Assembly: GCA_051859045.1 (NCBI GenBank) | Contig: JBHYGK010000003.1 | Location: forward strand, 19,014-83,013 | Origin: JBHYGK01 sp051859045 | GTDB lineage: Bacteria; Pseudomonadota; Gammaproteobacteria; Xanthomonadales; Xanthomonadaceae | Direction: 5' to 3' | DNA length: 64,000 nucleotides | Shown here: piece after piece, positions 27,905 through 36,643 of the stretch | Layout: each line of letters opens with the position of its first letter | Numbering within the stretch: position 1 is the first letter of the stretch | Position numbers and translations under genes: made by a program | The notes under the pieces: model-generated | The model's database searches: none | The model's input: the letters and a program-made list of their open reading frames with translations, nothing else | What the model was told of the DNA's origin: nothing

Positions 27905-28735
27905 TTACTTGCCGTCGCGGCGGGCCGGGCGCGCGTCGCGCTTGGCCGGGGCGCGCTTCGGGGCGCGCTCGTTCTCGACCTTCTCGGCCGCGATCGGGTT
28001 GCCCTCGGCGTCGAGCTCGACGAAGTCGTCGCCCTGGCGGCCCACCAGCGGGGCGGCGGCCTTGCCCTCGAGCACCGCGTCGGCGGCGGCGCGGGCGTAG
28101 AGCTGCACGGCGCGGATGGCGTCGTCGTTGCCCGGGATCGGGTAGTCGACCAGCGACGGGTCGTAGTTGGTGTCGACCACGGCGATGACCGGGATGCCGA
28201 GCTTGCGGGCTTCCTGGATGGCGATGTTCTCGTGGCCGATGTCGATCACGAACAGCGCGTCCGGCAGGCGCTCCATGGTCTTGATGCCGCCCAGCGAGGC
28301 GTTGAGCTTCTCGCGCTCGCGGCGCAGGCCCAGGACCTCGTGCTTGACCAGGCGCTCGAACGAGCCGTCGGTCTCGCCGGCCTCGAGCTCCTTGAGGCGC
28401 GCGACCGACTGCTTGACGGTGCGGAAGTTGGTCAGGGTGCCGCCCAGCCAGCGCTGGGTCATGTACGGCTGGCCGCAGCGGGTGGCTTCTTCCTTCATGG
28501 CCTCGCGGGCCGAGCGCTTGGTGCCGAGGAACAGCACGGTGCCGCGCTTCTGGGCGATGGCCGAGAGGAAGTTCATCGCGTCGGTGAAGAGCGGGAGGGT
28601 CTTCTCGAGGTTGACGATGTGGATCTTGCCGCGGGCGCCGAAGATGTACGGGGCCATCTTCGGGTTCCAGTAACGGGTCTGGTGACCGAAGTGGACGCCC
28701 GCCTCGAGCATCTGGCGCATGGTGACCTGGGGCAT
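27905..28735 (-). CDS. rpsB: 30S ribosomal protein S2
   Basis: S2 of 276 residues. VTMRQMLEAGVHFGHQTRYWNPKM, YIFGARGKIHIVNLEKT, FLGTKRSAREAMKEEA, QRWLGGTLTNFRTVKQS, PDALFVIDIGHENIAIQEA and the S2 signature IPVIAVVDTNYDPSLVDYPI are all present. A basic tail (KRAPAKRDARPARRDGK) extends the C-terminus. ATG 28735 with AGGAG 7 nt upstream is chosen; the frame stays open to 28912 but that part is leader RNA. Confidence 0.99.
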   Translation of the reverse strand: MPQVTMRQMLEAGVHFGHQTRYWNPKMAPYIFGARGKIHIVNLEKTLPLFTDAMNFLSAIAQKRGTVLFLGTKRSAREAMKEEATRCGQPYMTQRWLGGTLTNFRTVKQSVARLKELEAGETDGSFERLVKHEVLGLRREREKLNASLGGIKTMERLPDALFVIDIGHENIAIQEARKLGIPVIAVVDTNYDPSLVDYPIPGNDDAIRAVQLYARAAADAVLEGKAAAPLVGRQGDDFVELDAEGNPIAAEKVENERAPKRAPAKRDARPARRDGK

Positions 28736-28929
28736 GGTGGAACTCCTGGCATGGAACGCCGCCGCCGCTGCGCGGCTGGTCGGGGCTCCGGGGTTGGGCC
28801 TCCCCGCGTCCTCCGTGGCCGAACCCCATCGAAGGGGCACCCCGGCACGGGATGGTGGATGCGGGTGTGGATTCGCCGGTGACGCCCGGCGTGGGCGGCC
28901 GCGAGGGGGCATGAAGCCACCTTGACGGG
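28736..28929 (-). promoter_or_regulatory. rpsB 5' leader with long hairpin
   Basis: From the predicted promoter, rpsB has a leader of about 190 nt. It holds an 11-bp stem with one mismatch (28790-28800/28817-28827) and other GC-rich inverted repeats. Gammaproteobacterial rpsB leaders are known to bind S2 and repress translation; whether this leader folds the same way cannot be told by eye. Confidence 0.45.
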
Positions 28930-28935
28930 CCGCGC

Positions 28936-28964
28936 ATCATAGTCGCTGGCCCAAGTGCCCGCAA
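28936..28964 (-). promoter_or_regulatory. rpsB-tsf promoter
   Basis: On minus, TTGCGG (28959-28964), 17-bp spacer, TATGAT (28936-28941). Good spacing and a five-of-six -10 box, placed between the divergent rpsB and map genes. Confidence 0.65.
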
Positions 28965-28970
28965 CTATTG

Positions 28971-28976
28971 GATAAT
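28971..28976 (+). promoter_or_regulatory. -10 box of map, 6 nt before its ATG
   Basis: GATAAT ends 6 nt before ATG 28983 and no Shine-Dalgarno is present. The expected transcription start coincides with the start codon, so map may be leaderless. No clear -35 box. Confidence 0.45.
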
Positions 28977-28982
28977 CCGGCC

Positions 28983-29759
28983 ATGACCGTGACCACCAAG
29001 ACCCCCGACGACATCCAGAAGATGCGCGTGGCCGGCCGCCTGGCCGCCGACGTGCTCAGGATGATCGAGCCCCACGTCAAGCCCGGCGTCACCACCGAGG
29101 AGCTCGACCGCCTCTGCCACGACTTCATCGTGAACGAGCAGCAGGCGATCCCGGCCAACGTGGGCTACCGCGGCTTCCCCAAGACCATCTGCACCTCGGT
29201 CAACCACGTGATCTGCCACGGCATCCCCAGCCCGGGCAAGGTGTTGAAGGACGGCGACATCGTCAACATCGACGTCACCGTGATCAAGGACGGCCTGCAC
29301 GGCGACACCAGCCGCATGTACTACGCCGGCGAGCCCTCGGTGCTGGCCCGGCGCCTGGTCGACGTGACCCGCGAGGCGATGTTCCGCGGCATCCGGGCGG
29401 TGAAGCCGGGCGCCACGCTGGGCGACGTCGGCCACGCGATCCAGAGCTTCGTCGAGGCCGAGCGCTTCAGCGTGGTGCGCGAGTACTGCGGCCACGGCAT
29501 CGGCCGGATCTACCACGAGGACCCGCAGGTGCTGCACTACGGCCGCCCCGGCGAGGGCCTGGTGCTGCGCCCCGGCATGACCTTCACGATCGAGCCGATG
29601 GTCAACGCCGGCGCCCGCCACACCCGCCTGCTGCCGGACGGCTGGACGGTGGTGACCAAGGACAAGTCGCTGTCGGCCCAGTGGGAGCACACCGTGCTGG
29701 TCACCGAGGACGGCGTCGAGATCCTCACCCGCGTCCCCGGGGACGACAACGACCTGTGA
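28983..29759 (+). CDS. map: Methionine aminopeptidase type I
   Basis: Removes the initiator methionine from new proteins. The 258-residue enzyme has the metal ligands in order: DIVNIDVTVIKDGLHGDTSRM (two Asp), CGHGIGRIYHEDP (His), MTFTIEPMVN (Glu) and SAQWEHTVLVTEDG (Glu). NHVICHGIPS holds the substrate His. ATG 28983 is chosen; a TTG five codons earlier is open but would lie upstream of the -10 box. It is divergent from rpsB, as is common, and is followed 10 bp later by glnD. Confidence 0.98.
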   Translation: MTVTTKTPDDIQKMRVAGRLAADVLRMIEPHVKPGVTTEELDRLCHDFIVNEQQAIPANVGYRGFPKTICTSVNHVICHGIPSPGKVLKDGDIVNIDVTVIKDGLHGDTSRMYYAGEPSVLARRLVDVTREAMFRGIRAVKPGATLGDVGHAIQSFVEAERFSVVREYCGHGIGRIYHEDPQVLHYGRPGEGLVLRPGMTFTIEPMVNAGARHTRLLPDGWTVVTKDKSLSAQWEHTVLVTEDGVEILTRVPGDDNDL

Positions 29760-29769
29760 GCCCGCGAGC

Positions 29770-32415
29770 GTGAGCGCGTCCCCGGCCCTCCCGGCGTCCG
29801 CCGGCGGCCCCGCGCTGCCGCCCGACGGCGACGACGCCGCCTGGCGCGACGCGGCCAAGGCCGCGCTGGCCGGCTCGGCCGCCGTGCTGGCCGCCCGCTT
29901 CGACGCCGGCGAGCCGGTGGGCCGCCTGCTCGGCGGCCGAGCCGGCGCCGTCGACGCGGTGGTGGTGTCGGCCTGGGGCCGCGCCCTGGGCGCCCGCGCC
30001 GCCGACGCCGCCCTGTTCGCCACCGGCGGCTACGGCCGCGGCGAGCTGTTCCCGCAGTCCGACGTCGACCTGCTGGTGCTGGCCGAGCCCAAGCTGCAGC
30101 GCGCGATCGAACCGGCCCTGCAGCGCTTCTTCGCGCTGCTGTGGGACGCCGGCCTGCCCACCGGCCACGCCGTGCGCTCGCTGGCCCAGTGCCGCGAGGC
30201 CGCCGCCGACATCACCGTGCTCACCGCGCTCTCCGAGCGCCGCCGGCTGGCTGGCGCCGAGGCCGCCGTGGCGGCGCTCGACGCCCTGATGCTGCCCAAG
30301 GCCTGGTCCGCCCAGGCCTTCTTCGCCGGCAAGCGCGACGAGCTCCGCCTGCGCCACGCCCGCTTCAACGACACCGCCTTCAACCTCGAGCCGCACCTCA
30401 AGGATGGCCCGGGCAGCCTGCGCGACCTGCACACGCTGGCGTGGATGGCGCAGCGCCTGTTCGGCGTGCGCGGCCTGGCCGAGCTGGTGCCGCTGGGCCT
30501 GCTGGGCGAGGACGAGTGCGCCGCGCTGGAGCGCGAGTACGCCGCGCTCTCGCGGCTGCGCATGGGCCTGCACCTGGTGGCCGCCCGGCGCGAGGAGCGC
30601 CTGCTGTTCGACCACCAGAAGGCGCTGGCCGAGCGCCTGGGCCTGGTCGACGAGCACCGCGACAACCTCGCGGTCGAGCAGATGATGCAGGGCTTCTTCC
30701 GCTCCGCCGCGGTGGTGCTGCGCATCTCCGACCGCCTGCTGCAGCGCTTCGAGGAGCAGCTCGAGGGCGAGGCCCCGGCCGAGCCGGTGGACGCCGAGTT
30801 CGAGCTGCGCCGCGGCTACCTGGTGCTGCGCCGGCCCGAAGCCCTGGCCCGCGATCCCGCGATGGCCTTCCGCCTGTTCGCCACCTGGTCGGCGCTGCCG
30901 AACGTGCGCGGCCTGCACTCGGCCAGCGCGCGCGTGCTGGCCGAGGCGCTGGGCGCGTTCCCGGCCTACACCGCGGCCGACGCGGGCATGCGCGCGGCCT
31001 TCATGGACCTGCTGCGCGCGCCCGGCGCCGTGGCCACGCTGGCCAGGATGGCCCGGCTGGGCCTGCTCGCGCGCTGGCTGCCGGCGTTCGGCGAGGTCAG
31101 CGGGCGCATGCAGTACGACCTCTTCCACGTCTACACCGTCGACCAGCACACGCTGGCCGTGCTGCGCAACATCGCCGGCTTCGCGGCCGGCGCCGACCCG
31201 CGCTTCAGCGTCGCCCACGAGGTGCACCCGCGCCTGCGCGCGCCGGAGCTGCTGCTGCTGGCCGGGCTGTTCCACGACATCGCCAAGGGCCGCGGCGGCG
31301 ACCACAGCGAGCTCGGCGAGCACGACGCGCGCGCGTTCTGCCAGGCCATGGGCCTGCCCGCCGGCGACGGCGAGCTGGTGGCCTGGCTGGTGCGCAAGCA
31401 CCTGCTGATGTCGATCACCGCCCAGAAGCAGGACATCGCCGACCCCGGCGTGGTCACCCGTTTCGCCAGCGAGGTGGGCGACCGCGAGCGCCTCGACTAC
31501 CTCTACCTGCTGACCTGCGCCGACATCGCCGGCACCAGCCCCAAGCTGTGGAACGCCTGGAAGGACCGCCTGCTGTCGGAGCTGCACGTGGCCGCGCGCT
31601 TCGCGCTGCGCCGCGGCCTCGCGCACCCGGTGGACGTCGCCGAGCGGGTGGCCGGCACGCGCGCCGGCGCCCTGGGGCTGCTGGAGGGCGAGGGCCTGCA
31701 CGCCGACCGCGTGCTCGAGGCCTGGGCCGCGTTCCCCGAGGCCGCCTTCCTGCGCTACCGCCCCGACCAGCTGGCCTGGGTCACGCGCGGCGTGCTCGAC
31801 GCGCCGCGCGAACGCCCCAGCGTGTTCGTGCGCCCGCTCGCGGGGCCCGGCGCGCTGGAGGTGTTCGTCTACGCGCCCGATCGCGACGGCCTGTTCGCGG
31901 CGGTCGCCGCCACCCTCGACCGGCTGGGCCTGGGCGTCTTCCACGCCCGCGTGCTCACCTCGCGCGACGGCATGAGCCTCGACAGCTTCATGGTGCTGGC
32001 CCACGAGGGCCGCAGCGCGCCGGCCGACGCGGTGATCATCGACACCCTCGAGCAGGCGCTGGCGCGCGCCCCGGGCGAGGTCCGCCCGGCCCGCCGCCAG
32101 GCCCCGCGCCACCTGCGCCATTTCCGGATGCCCGCGCGGGTGGAGTTCAGCGACGCCACCGGCCCGGGCGAGGGCGCGCGCCGCCAGACCCAGCTGGGCC
32201 TGGTGTGCACCGACCGCCCCGGCCTGCTGGCCGACGTCGCCCAGGTGCTGCGCCTGCAGCGCCTGCGCGTGCACGATGCGCGCATCGCCACCTTCGGCGA
32301 GCGCGCCGAGGACTTCTTCCTCATCACCGACGAGCGCGACGAACCGCTCGACGATCCCACCCTCCGCGACGGGTTGCGCGAAGCGCTCGTCGCCTGCGTC
32401 GAAGGACCCCCCTGA
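29770..32415 (+). CDS. glnD: Bifunctional [protein-PII] uridylyltransferase/UMP-removing enzyme
   Basis: GlnD senses glutamine and adds or removes UMP on PII proteins. The 881-residue protein has the nucleotidyltransferase motif ATGGYGRGELFPQSDVDLLVL, the GlnD linker DGPGSLRDLHTLAWMA, the HD domain LLLLAGLFHDIAKGRGGDHSE with GEHDA, and two C-terminal ACT domains (LEVFVYAPDRDGLFAAVAATL and LGLVCTDRPGLLADVAQVL). Start GTG 29770 has only a weak Shine-Dalgarno, 10 bp after map. Its stop overlaps dapD (TGATG). It is the main nitrogen-status sensor in the window, of note given the predicted attenuator at asnB further along. Confidence 0.98.
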   Translation: MSASPALPASAGGPALPPDGDDAAWRDAAKAALAGSAAVLAARFDAGEPVGRLLGGRAGAVDAVVVSAWGRALGARAADAALFATGGYGRGELFPQSDVDLLVLAEPKLQRAIEPALQRFFALLWDAGLPTGHAVRSLAQCREAAADITVLTALSERRRLAGAEAAVAALDALMLPKAWSAQAFFAGKRDELRLRHARFNDTAFNLEPHLKDGPGSLRDLHTLAWMAQRLFGVRGLAELVPLGLLGEDECAALEREYAALSRLRMGLHLVAARREERLLFDHQKALAERLGLVDEHRDNLAVEQMMQGFFRSAAVVLRISDRLLQRFEEQLEGEAPAEPVDAEFELRRGYLVLRRPEALARDPAMAFRLFATWSALPNVRGLHSASARVLAEALGAFPAYTAADAGMRAAFMDLLRAPGAVATLARMARLGLLARWLPAFGEVSGRMQYDLFHVYTVDQHTLAVLRNIAGFAAGADPRFSVAHEVHPRLRAPELLLLAGLFHDIAKGRGGDHSELGEHDARAFCQAMGLPAGDGELVAWLVRKHLLMSITAQKQDIADPGVVTRFASEVGDRERLDYLYLLTCADIAGTSPKLWNAWKDRLLSELHVAARFALRRGLAHPVDVAERVAGTRAGALGLLEGEGLHADRVLEAWAAFPEAAFLRYRPDQLAWVTRGVLDAPRERPSVFVRPLAGPGALEVFVYAPDRDGLFAAVAATLDRLGLGVFHARVLTSRDGMSLDSFMVLAHEGRSAPADAVIIDTLEQALARAPGEVRPARRQAPRHLRHFRMPARVEFSDATGPGEGARRQTQLGLVCTDRPGLLADVAQVLRLQRLRVHDARIATFGERAEDFFLITDERDEPLDDPTLRDGLREALVACVEGPP

Positions 32416-33281
32416 TGCCCCGCCAGCGCGACACCAGCCACGCCGAATCCGCCGCCGACCTGCAGGCCATCATCGAGAGCGCCTGGGAGCGCCGCGCCGA
32501 GATCACCCCGGCCGAGCTCGAGGGCAGCACCGCGCCCGCCGTCGAGCGCGCGCTGGCCGGCCTGGAGCGCGGCGAGTTCCGCGTCGCCACCCCCGACGGG
32601 CAGGGCGGCTGGAGCGTCCACCAGTGGCTGAAGAAGGCCGTGCTGCTGAGCTTCCGCACCAGCGGCAACCGCGTGATGGAGTCGGCCCCGGCCAACTTCT
32701 ACGACAAGGTGGCGCTGCGCTTCGCCGGCGCCGACGAGGCCGATTTCCGCGAGGCCGGCGCGCGCGTCGTGCCGGGCGCGGTGGTGCGCCGCGGCGCGCA
32801 CGTCGGCCGCGACGTCGTGCTGATGCCGAGCTTCGTCAACATCGGCGCCTTCGTCGGCGCCTCCACGATGGTCGACACCTGGGCCACCGTGGGCAGCTGC
32901 GCGCAGGTCGGCGAGCGCTGCCACATCTCCGGCGGCGCCGGCATCGGCGGCGTGCTCGAACCGCTGCAGGCCGGCCCGACGATCATCGAGGACGACTGCT
33001 TCATCGGCGCGCGCTCGGAGGTGGTCGAGGGCGTCGTGGTGGAGCGCGGCAGCGTGATCGGGATGGGCGTGTTCATCGGCCAGAGCACCCGCATCTACAA
33101 CCGCATGACCGGCGAGATCCTGCAGGGCCGCGTGCCCGCGGGCAGCGTGGTGGTGTCGGGCTCGCTGCCCGCCGCCGACGGCAGCCATTCGCTCTACGCC
33201 GCGATCATCGTCAAGCAGGTCGACGCGAAGACCCGCGCCAAGACCTCCCCCAACGAGCTGCTGCGAGGAGCCCACGCCTGA
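32415..33281 (+). CDS. dapD: 2,3,4,5-tetrahydropyridine-2,6-dicarboxylate N-succinyltransferase
   Basis: Succinylates tetrahydrodipicolinate in the diaminopimelate/lysine pathway. The 288-residue protein has an N-terminal helical domain (ADLQAIIESAWERRAEI), WSVHQWLKKAVLLSFR, and a left-handed beta-helix with VLMPSFVNIGAFVGASTMVD, VGSCAQVGERCHISGGAGIG and IEDDCFIGARSEVVEG. It overlaps glnD and the next gene by 1 bp (TGATG each), so the three genes are translationally linked. Confidence 0.98.
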   Translation: MPRQRDTSHAESAADLQAIIESAWERRAEITPAELEGSTAPAVERALAGLERGEFRVATPDGQGGWSVHQWLKKAVLLSFRTSGNRVMESAPANFYDKVALRFAGADEADFREAGARVVPGAVVRRGAHVGRDVVLMPSFVNIGAFVGASTMVDTWATVGSCAQVGERCHISGGAGIGGVLEPLQAGPTIIEDDCFIGARSEVVEGVVVERGSVIGMGVFIGQSTRIYNRMTGEILQGRVPAGSVVVSGSLPAADGSHSLYAAIIVKQVDAKTRAKTSPNELLRGAHA

Positions 33282-33703
33282 TGCTTCGCCCTGTGCCCAC
33301 CCCGGCCGCGACCGCCCCCGAGGCCGCGACCCCCGCCAGCCCCGCCGCCACCACGCTGTGGGGCCTTGAGAAGTGCGACACCTGCCGCAAGGCCCGCCAG
33401 TGGCTCGACCGCGTCGGCATCGCCCACCGCTTCATCGACTACCGCGAGCAGCAGCGCGTGGAGCCCGAGGTGCTGAAGGCCTGGGCCGTGCAGGTCGGCG
33501 GCTGGGAGAAGCTGGTCAACCGCAGCGGCCCGACGTGGCGCAACCTGCCCACCGCGCGCAAGCTGCCGCAGTCGGATCCCGAGTGGACCCTGCTGATCCG
33601 CGAGCACCCCGCGCTGGTGCGCCGGCCGGTGGTGGTCACCGCCGACGGGGTGGCCAGCGTCGGCTTCACCGACACCCTGTTCAAGAAGCGCTTCGGCGTC
33701 TGA
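33281..33703 (+). CDS. ArsC-family reductase of the YffB/Spx type
   Basis: A 140-residue thioredoxin-fold protein. After an Ala/Pro-rich start of about 25 residues comes LWGLEKCDTCRKARQWLD with a CxxC pair, then FIDYREQQ, LVNRSGPTWRNLP and HPALVRRPVVV with the cis-Pro region of ArsC/Spx proteins. It lacks features of a true arsenate reductase operon; in E. coli the similar yffB also lies next to dapE. The function of YffB proteins is not established, though glutathione-linked reduction has been suggested for the family. Confidence 0.85.
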   Translation: MLRPVPTPAATAPEAATPASPAATTLWGLEKCDTCRKARQWLDRVGIAHRFIDYREQQRVEPEVLKAWAVQVGGWEKLVNRSGPTWRNLPTARKLPQSDPEWTLLIREHPALVRRPVVVTADGVASVGFTDTLFKKRFGV

Positions 33704-33728
33704 CGCCGAATCGCCGGAGCCCGCCCCG

Positions 33729-34886
33729 ATGCCCCCGTCGCCCGCCGCCCCCGACGTCCTCGCGCTCGCCTGCGACCTGATCGCCCGCCCCTCGGTCACG
33801 CCCGAGGACGCCGGCTGCCTGGAGCTCGTGGGCGCGCGCCTGGCCGCGGCGGGCTTCACGCTCGAGCGCCTCGACGCCGGCCCGGTCCGCAACCTCTGGG
33901 CGACCCGCCGCGGCGGGCCCGAGGGCCCGGTGCTGTGCTTCCTCGGCCACACCGACGTGGTCCCCACCGGCCCGCGCGAAGCCTGGGCCAGCGACCCCTT
34001 CGCGCCCGAGGTCCGCGACGGCCTGCTCTACGGCCGCGGCGCCGCCGACATGAAGGGCAGCGTGGCGGCGTTCGTGGTGGCGCTCGAGGAGCTCGTGGCG
34101 GCGCATCCGGCGCATCCGGGCACGCTGGCGGTGCTGCTGACCTCCGACGAGGAGGGCGATGCGCTGCTGGGCGTGCGCGAGGTGGCCAAGGTGTTCGCCG
34201 CGCGCGGCGAGCGCCTCGACGCCTGCCTGGTCGGCGAGCCCTCGTCCTCGCGCGTGCTCGGCGACGTGGTGCGGATCGGCCGCCGCGGCTCGCTCACCGG
34301 CACCGCCACCATCCACGGCGTGCAGGGCCACGTGGCCTATCCCGAGAAGGCGCTCAACCCCATCCACGCCGCGCTGCCGGTGCTCGCCGCGCTGGCCGCG
34401 CGCGACTGGGACGCCACCCCGTACCCCGACTTCCCGCGCACCAGCTTCCAGGTCGCGAACTTCACCGCCGGCACCGGCGCGAGCAACGTCATCCCCGGCA
34501 CCGCGACGGTGCAGTTCAACCTGCGCTATTCGCCGCGCTGGAGCGCCGACGCGCTGGTGGCCGACATCGAGGCCGCGTTCGCGGCGGCCGGCGTGCGCGC
34601 CGACATCGCCTGGCACCGCTCGGGCGAGCCCTTCCACACCGCCGACGGCCCGCTGCGCGCCGCGGTCCGCGCCGAGCTCGCCGCGCGCGGCGTGGTGCCC
34701 GACGAGAACACCGGCGGCGGCACCAGCGACGGCCGCTTCATCGCGCCGCTGGGCGCGGAGGTGGTCGAGCTGGGCCCGGTCAACGCCAGCATCCACCAGG
34801 TCGACGAGCGCGTCGCGGTGGCCGACCTCGAGGCCCTGCCGAGCCTGTACCGCGGCGTCGCGGAGCGCCTGCTGGGCCTGCGCTGA
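33729..34886 (+). CDS. dapE: Succinyl-diaminopimelate desuccinylase
   Basis: Zinc-dependent M20-family hydrolase making L,L-diaminopimelate. The 385-residue protein has CDLIARPSVTPEDAGC, FLGHTDVVPTGP (His ligand), YGRGAADMKGSVA (Asp ligand), LLTSDEEGDAL (catalytic Glu pair), VGEPSSS, the dimerisation-domain HGVQGHVAYPE and the C-terminal TGGGTSDGRFI with NASIHQVDE. It ends the map-glnD-dapD-yffB-dapE run and converges on a histidine kinase 15 bp away with no visible terminator. Confidence 0.98.
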   Translation: MPPSPAAPDVLALACDLIARPSVTPEDAGCLELVGARLAAAGFTLERLDAGPVRNLWATRRGGPEGPVLCFLGHTDVVPTGPREAWASDPFAPEVRDGLLYGRGAADMKGSVAAFVVALEELVAAHPAHPGTLAVLLTSDEEGDALLGVREVAKVFAARGERLDACLVGEPSSSRVLGDVVRIGRRGSLTGTATIHGVQGHVAYPEKALNPIHAALPVLAALAARDWDATPYPDFPRTSFQVANFTAGTGASNVIPGTATVQFNLRYSPRWSADALVADIEAAFAAAGVRADIAWHRSGEPFHTADGPLRAAVRAELAARGVVPDENTGGGTSDGRFIAPLGAEVVELGPVNASIHQVDERVAVADLEALPSLYRGVAERLLGLR

Positions 34887-34901
34887 GCGCGCGCCGACGG
34901 C

Positions 34902-36425
34902 TCAGGCCGGGGTGGCGATGATCCCGGCCGGTCGCACGCTGTAGGCCAGCCGGTCGACCTCCTCGTCGCTGCGCTGCGGCGCGTGGGCGGGCAGCTCGAT
35001 CACGAAGCGGGTGCCGCCCTCGGGCGCGTCCTCCAGCGAGATCGCGCCGCCCAGCAGCCCCACCACGATGTTGCGCACCACCGGCAGGCCCACGCCGCTG
35101 CCGCCGCGGCCGACGCGGGTGCTGAAGAACGGGTCGAACACGCGCTCGCGCAGCTCCGGCGCGATGCCGTTGCCGTCGTCGCCCACCTCGATGCGCACGC
35201 GGCCGTCGCCGGCGGGCTCGGCCTGGATCCACACCCGGCCGTCGTCGCGGCCGTGCAGCCCGTGCAGCACCGCGTTGCCGGCGAGGTTGCCGAGGGCCTC
35301 GCCCAGCGCGCCGGGATAGCCCTCCATCGCCAGCCCCTCGGCGCAGGCCCAGTCCACGCGGCGCCCGCCGCGCCGCAGCTGCGGGCCCAGCGCGCGGTCG
35401 AGCTCGCCGAACAGCTCGTCGAGCTTGAAGGCGCGGCGCTGGCGCGAGGCGCGGTCCACCGACACCTGGCGCAGGCTGCCCACCTGGTCGATCACCCGGC
35501 GCAGGCTGCGCTCGTGCAGGTAGCAGGTCTCCTCGACCATCTCGAGCAGCGCCTGCAGCTCGCTGCGCCGGATGTCGCCGCGGGCGAGGTGGTTGCGCAC
35601 GTCGTCGGCGCGCGCCTGCAGCGCGCTGCTGGCGAGCAGGCTGTTGCTGACCGGGCCCTCGAGCTGGTGCAGCACGCCGGTCACCATGACGCCGATCGAG
35701 GCCAGCCGGCCGGAGCGCTCGAGCTCCTCCATCGCCTCGCGCACCTGGCCCAGCGCCACCGCCAGCTCGTCGTTGCGGCTGGCGAGCTGGGCGGTGCGCT
35801 CGGCGACCCGGGCCTCGAGGCTCTCGTTGGCGGCGCGCAGCGCGACCGCGAGCCGCTCCTGGCCCTCCAGCGCCTCCACGAGCCGGCGCGCCGCGAAGCG
35901 GGTCGCCACCAGCGTGGTCACCAGGATCAGCGCCAGCGTCCACACCCGGTAGGGGTGGAACGGGAAGTCGGTGGCGAGGTTGGCCACCACGCCGGCCTGC
36001 TCCAGCAGCACCAGCGAGCACAGCGAGGCCATCGCGCCGAGGCCGGTGATCACCGGCAGCCAGCGCCGCCGCGACACCGCCGAGAACGCGATCACGGTGG
36101 GGAAGCCCAGCACCGAGCTGTCGAGCGAGCCGCGCGCCGAGCCCCACACCACCACGCTCAGCACCACCAGGCCCAGCAGCACCAGCAGGTCGAAGGCGCG
36201 CTCGGGGCGGCTGCGCGAGGCCAGCGCGGTGGCGGAGGCGGCGAGGGCGCCGCCGGCCAGCACGCCCACCTGCACCGCCGATCCGGTCTGCGCCGCCAGC
36301 ACGCTGCCCAGGGCCATCGCGCCGGCGACGAGCCAGCAGCTGGCGAGGATGGGGAAGACGGAGGGTGGGGCGTGGGTGTCCGCGACGTGCGCGGGGGCGG
36401 GCGTGGTGGGCGGCGTGGGCGTCAT
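34902..36425 (-). CDS. Membrane sensor histidine kinase (orphan)
   Basis: A 507-residue inner-membrane kinase. Six or so hydrophobic helices (residues about 25-190) form the sensor, then a coiled coil (ERLAVALRAANESLEARVAERTAQL) leads to the phosphoacceptor region GVMVTGVLHQLEGPVSNSLL, where the His is followed by QLEGP rather than the common EINNP. The ATPase domain has GNLAGNAVLHG (N box), EVGDDGNGIAPELRERVFDPFF (G1/F box) and GSGVGLPVVRNIV (G2). No response regulator gene is adjacent. ATG 36425 is chosen; a longer frame to 36557 would overlap the asnB control region. Confidence 0.85.
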   Translation of the reverse strand: MTPTPPTTPAPAHVADTHAPPSVFPILASCWLVAGAMALGSVLAAQTGSAVQVGVLAGGALAASATALASRSRPERAFDLLVLLGLVVLSVVVWGSARGSLDSSVLGFPTVIAFSAVSRRRWLPVITGLGAMASLCSLVLLEQAGVVANLATDFPFHPYRVWTLALILVTTLVATRFAARRLVEALEGQERLAVALRAANESLEARVAERTAQLASRNDELAVALGQVREAMEELERSGRLASIGVMVTGVLHQLEGPVSNSLLASSALQARADDVRNHLARGDIRRSELQALLEMVEETCYLHERSLRRVIDQVGSLRQVSVDRASRQRRAFKLDELFGELDRALGPQLRRGGRRVDWACAEGLAMEGYPGALGEALGNLAGNAVLHGLHGRDDGRVWIQAEPAGDGRVRIEVGDDGNGIAPELRERVFDPFFSTRVGRGGSGVGLPVVRNIVVGLLGGAISLEDAPEGGTRFVIELPAHAPQRSDEEVDRLAYSVRPAGIIATPA

Positions 36426-36535
36426 GGAGGCGATCCGGGATTCGGGGCCAGTATGCCCCGGCCCGCGGCGCCCGTGCCGACCGCAGGGCGGCGCGGCCTC
36501 AAGCCCGGGCGGCCGCGGCCGCTGGGCCAGGAGGC

Positions 36536-36565
36536 TGGACAGTCGCGTCCGCCGCATCGTAGGGT
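36536..36565 (+). promoter_or_regulatory. Predicted promoter of the asnB leader
   Basis: TGGACA (36536-36541), 18-bp spacer, TAGGGT (36560-36565). The -35 box matches five of six consensus bases. The expected start of transcription is at or near ATG 36572, so the leader peptide could be read from a leaderless mRNA; alternatively AGGG at 36561-36564 could act as a Shine-Dalgarno if transcription starts further upstream. Confidence 0.45.
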
Positions 36566-36571
36566 CGAGCC

Positions 36572-36643
36572 ATGACGCACGCCGCCTTCGCCAACGCGAA
36601 CAACGCCAATAACGCCAACCGCCACGGGCGGTCCGGCGACTAG
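36572..36643 (+). CDS. Asn-rich leader peptide of asnB (23 aa)
   Basis: Small ORF from ATG 36572 to TAG 36641-36643, not long enough for usual ORF calling. After MTHAA comes FANANNANNANRHG: six Asn codons (five AAC, one AAT) among nine consecutive residues (positions 8-16), then RSGD and stop. It lies 125 bp upstream of asparagine synthetase AsnB and is followed by a Rho-independent terminator. This is the layout of amino-acid operon leader peptides (his, thr, trp, leu) with the codon matching the product of the downstream enzyme. It also has six Ala codons, but no Ala gene follows. I infer that ribosome stalling at Asn codons, when charged tRNA-Asn is scarce, lets asnB be transcribed. Confidence 0.78.
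   Translation: MTHAAFANANNANNANRHGRSGD

Noticed and set aside
36572..36643. Alanine rather than asparagine as the sensed amino acid
   Set aside because: The leader has six Ala codons too, but Ala is abundant in every protein here, while six Asn in nine residues is exceptional and the downstream gene is asparagine synthetase.
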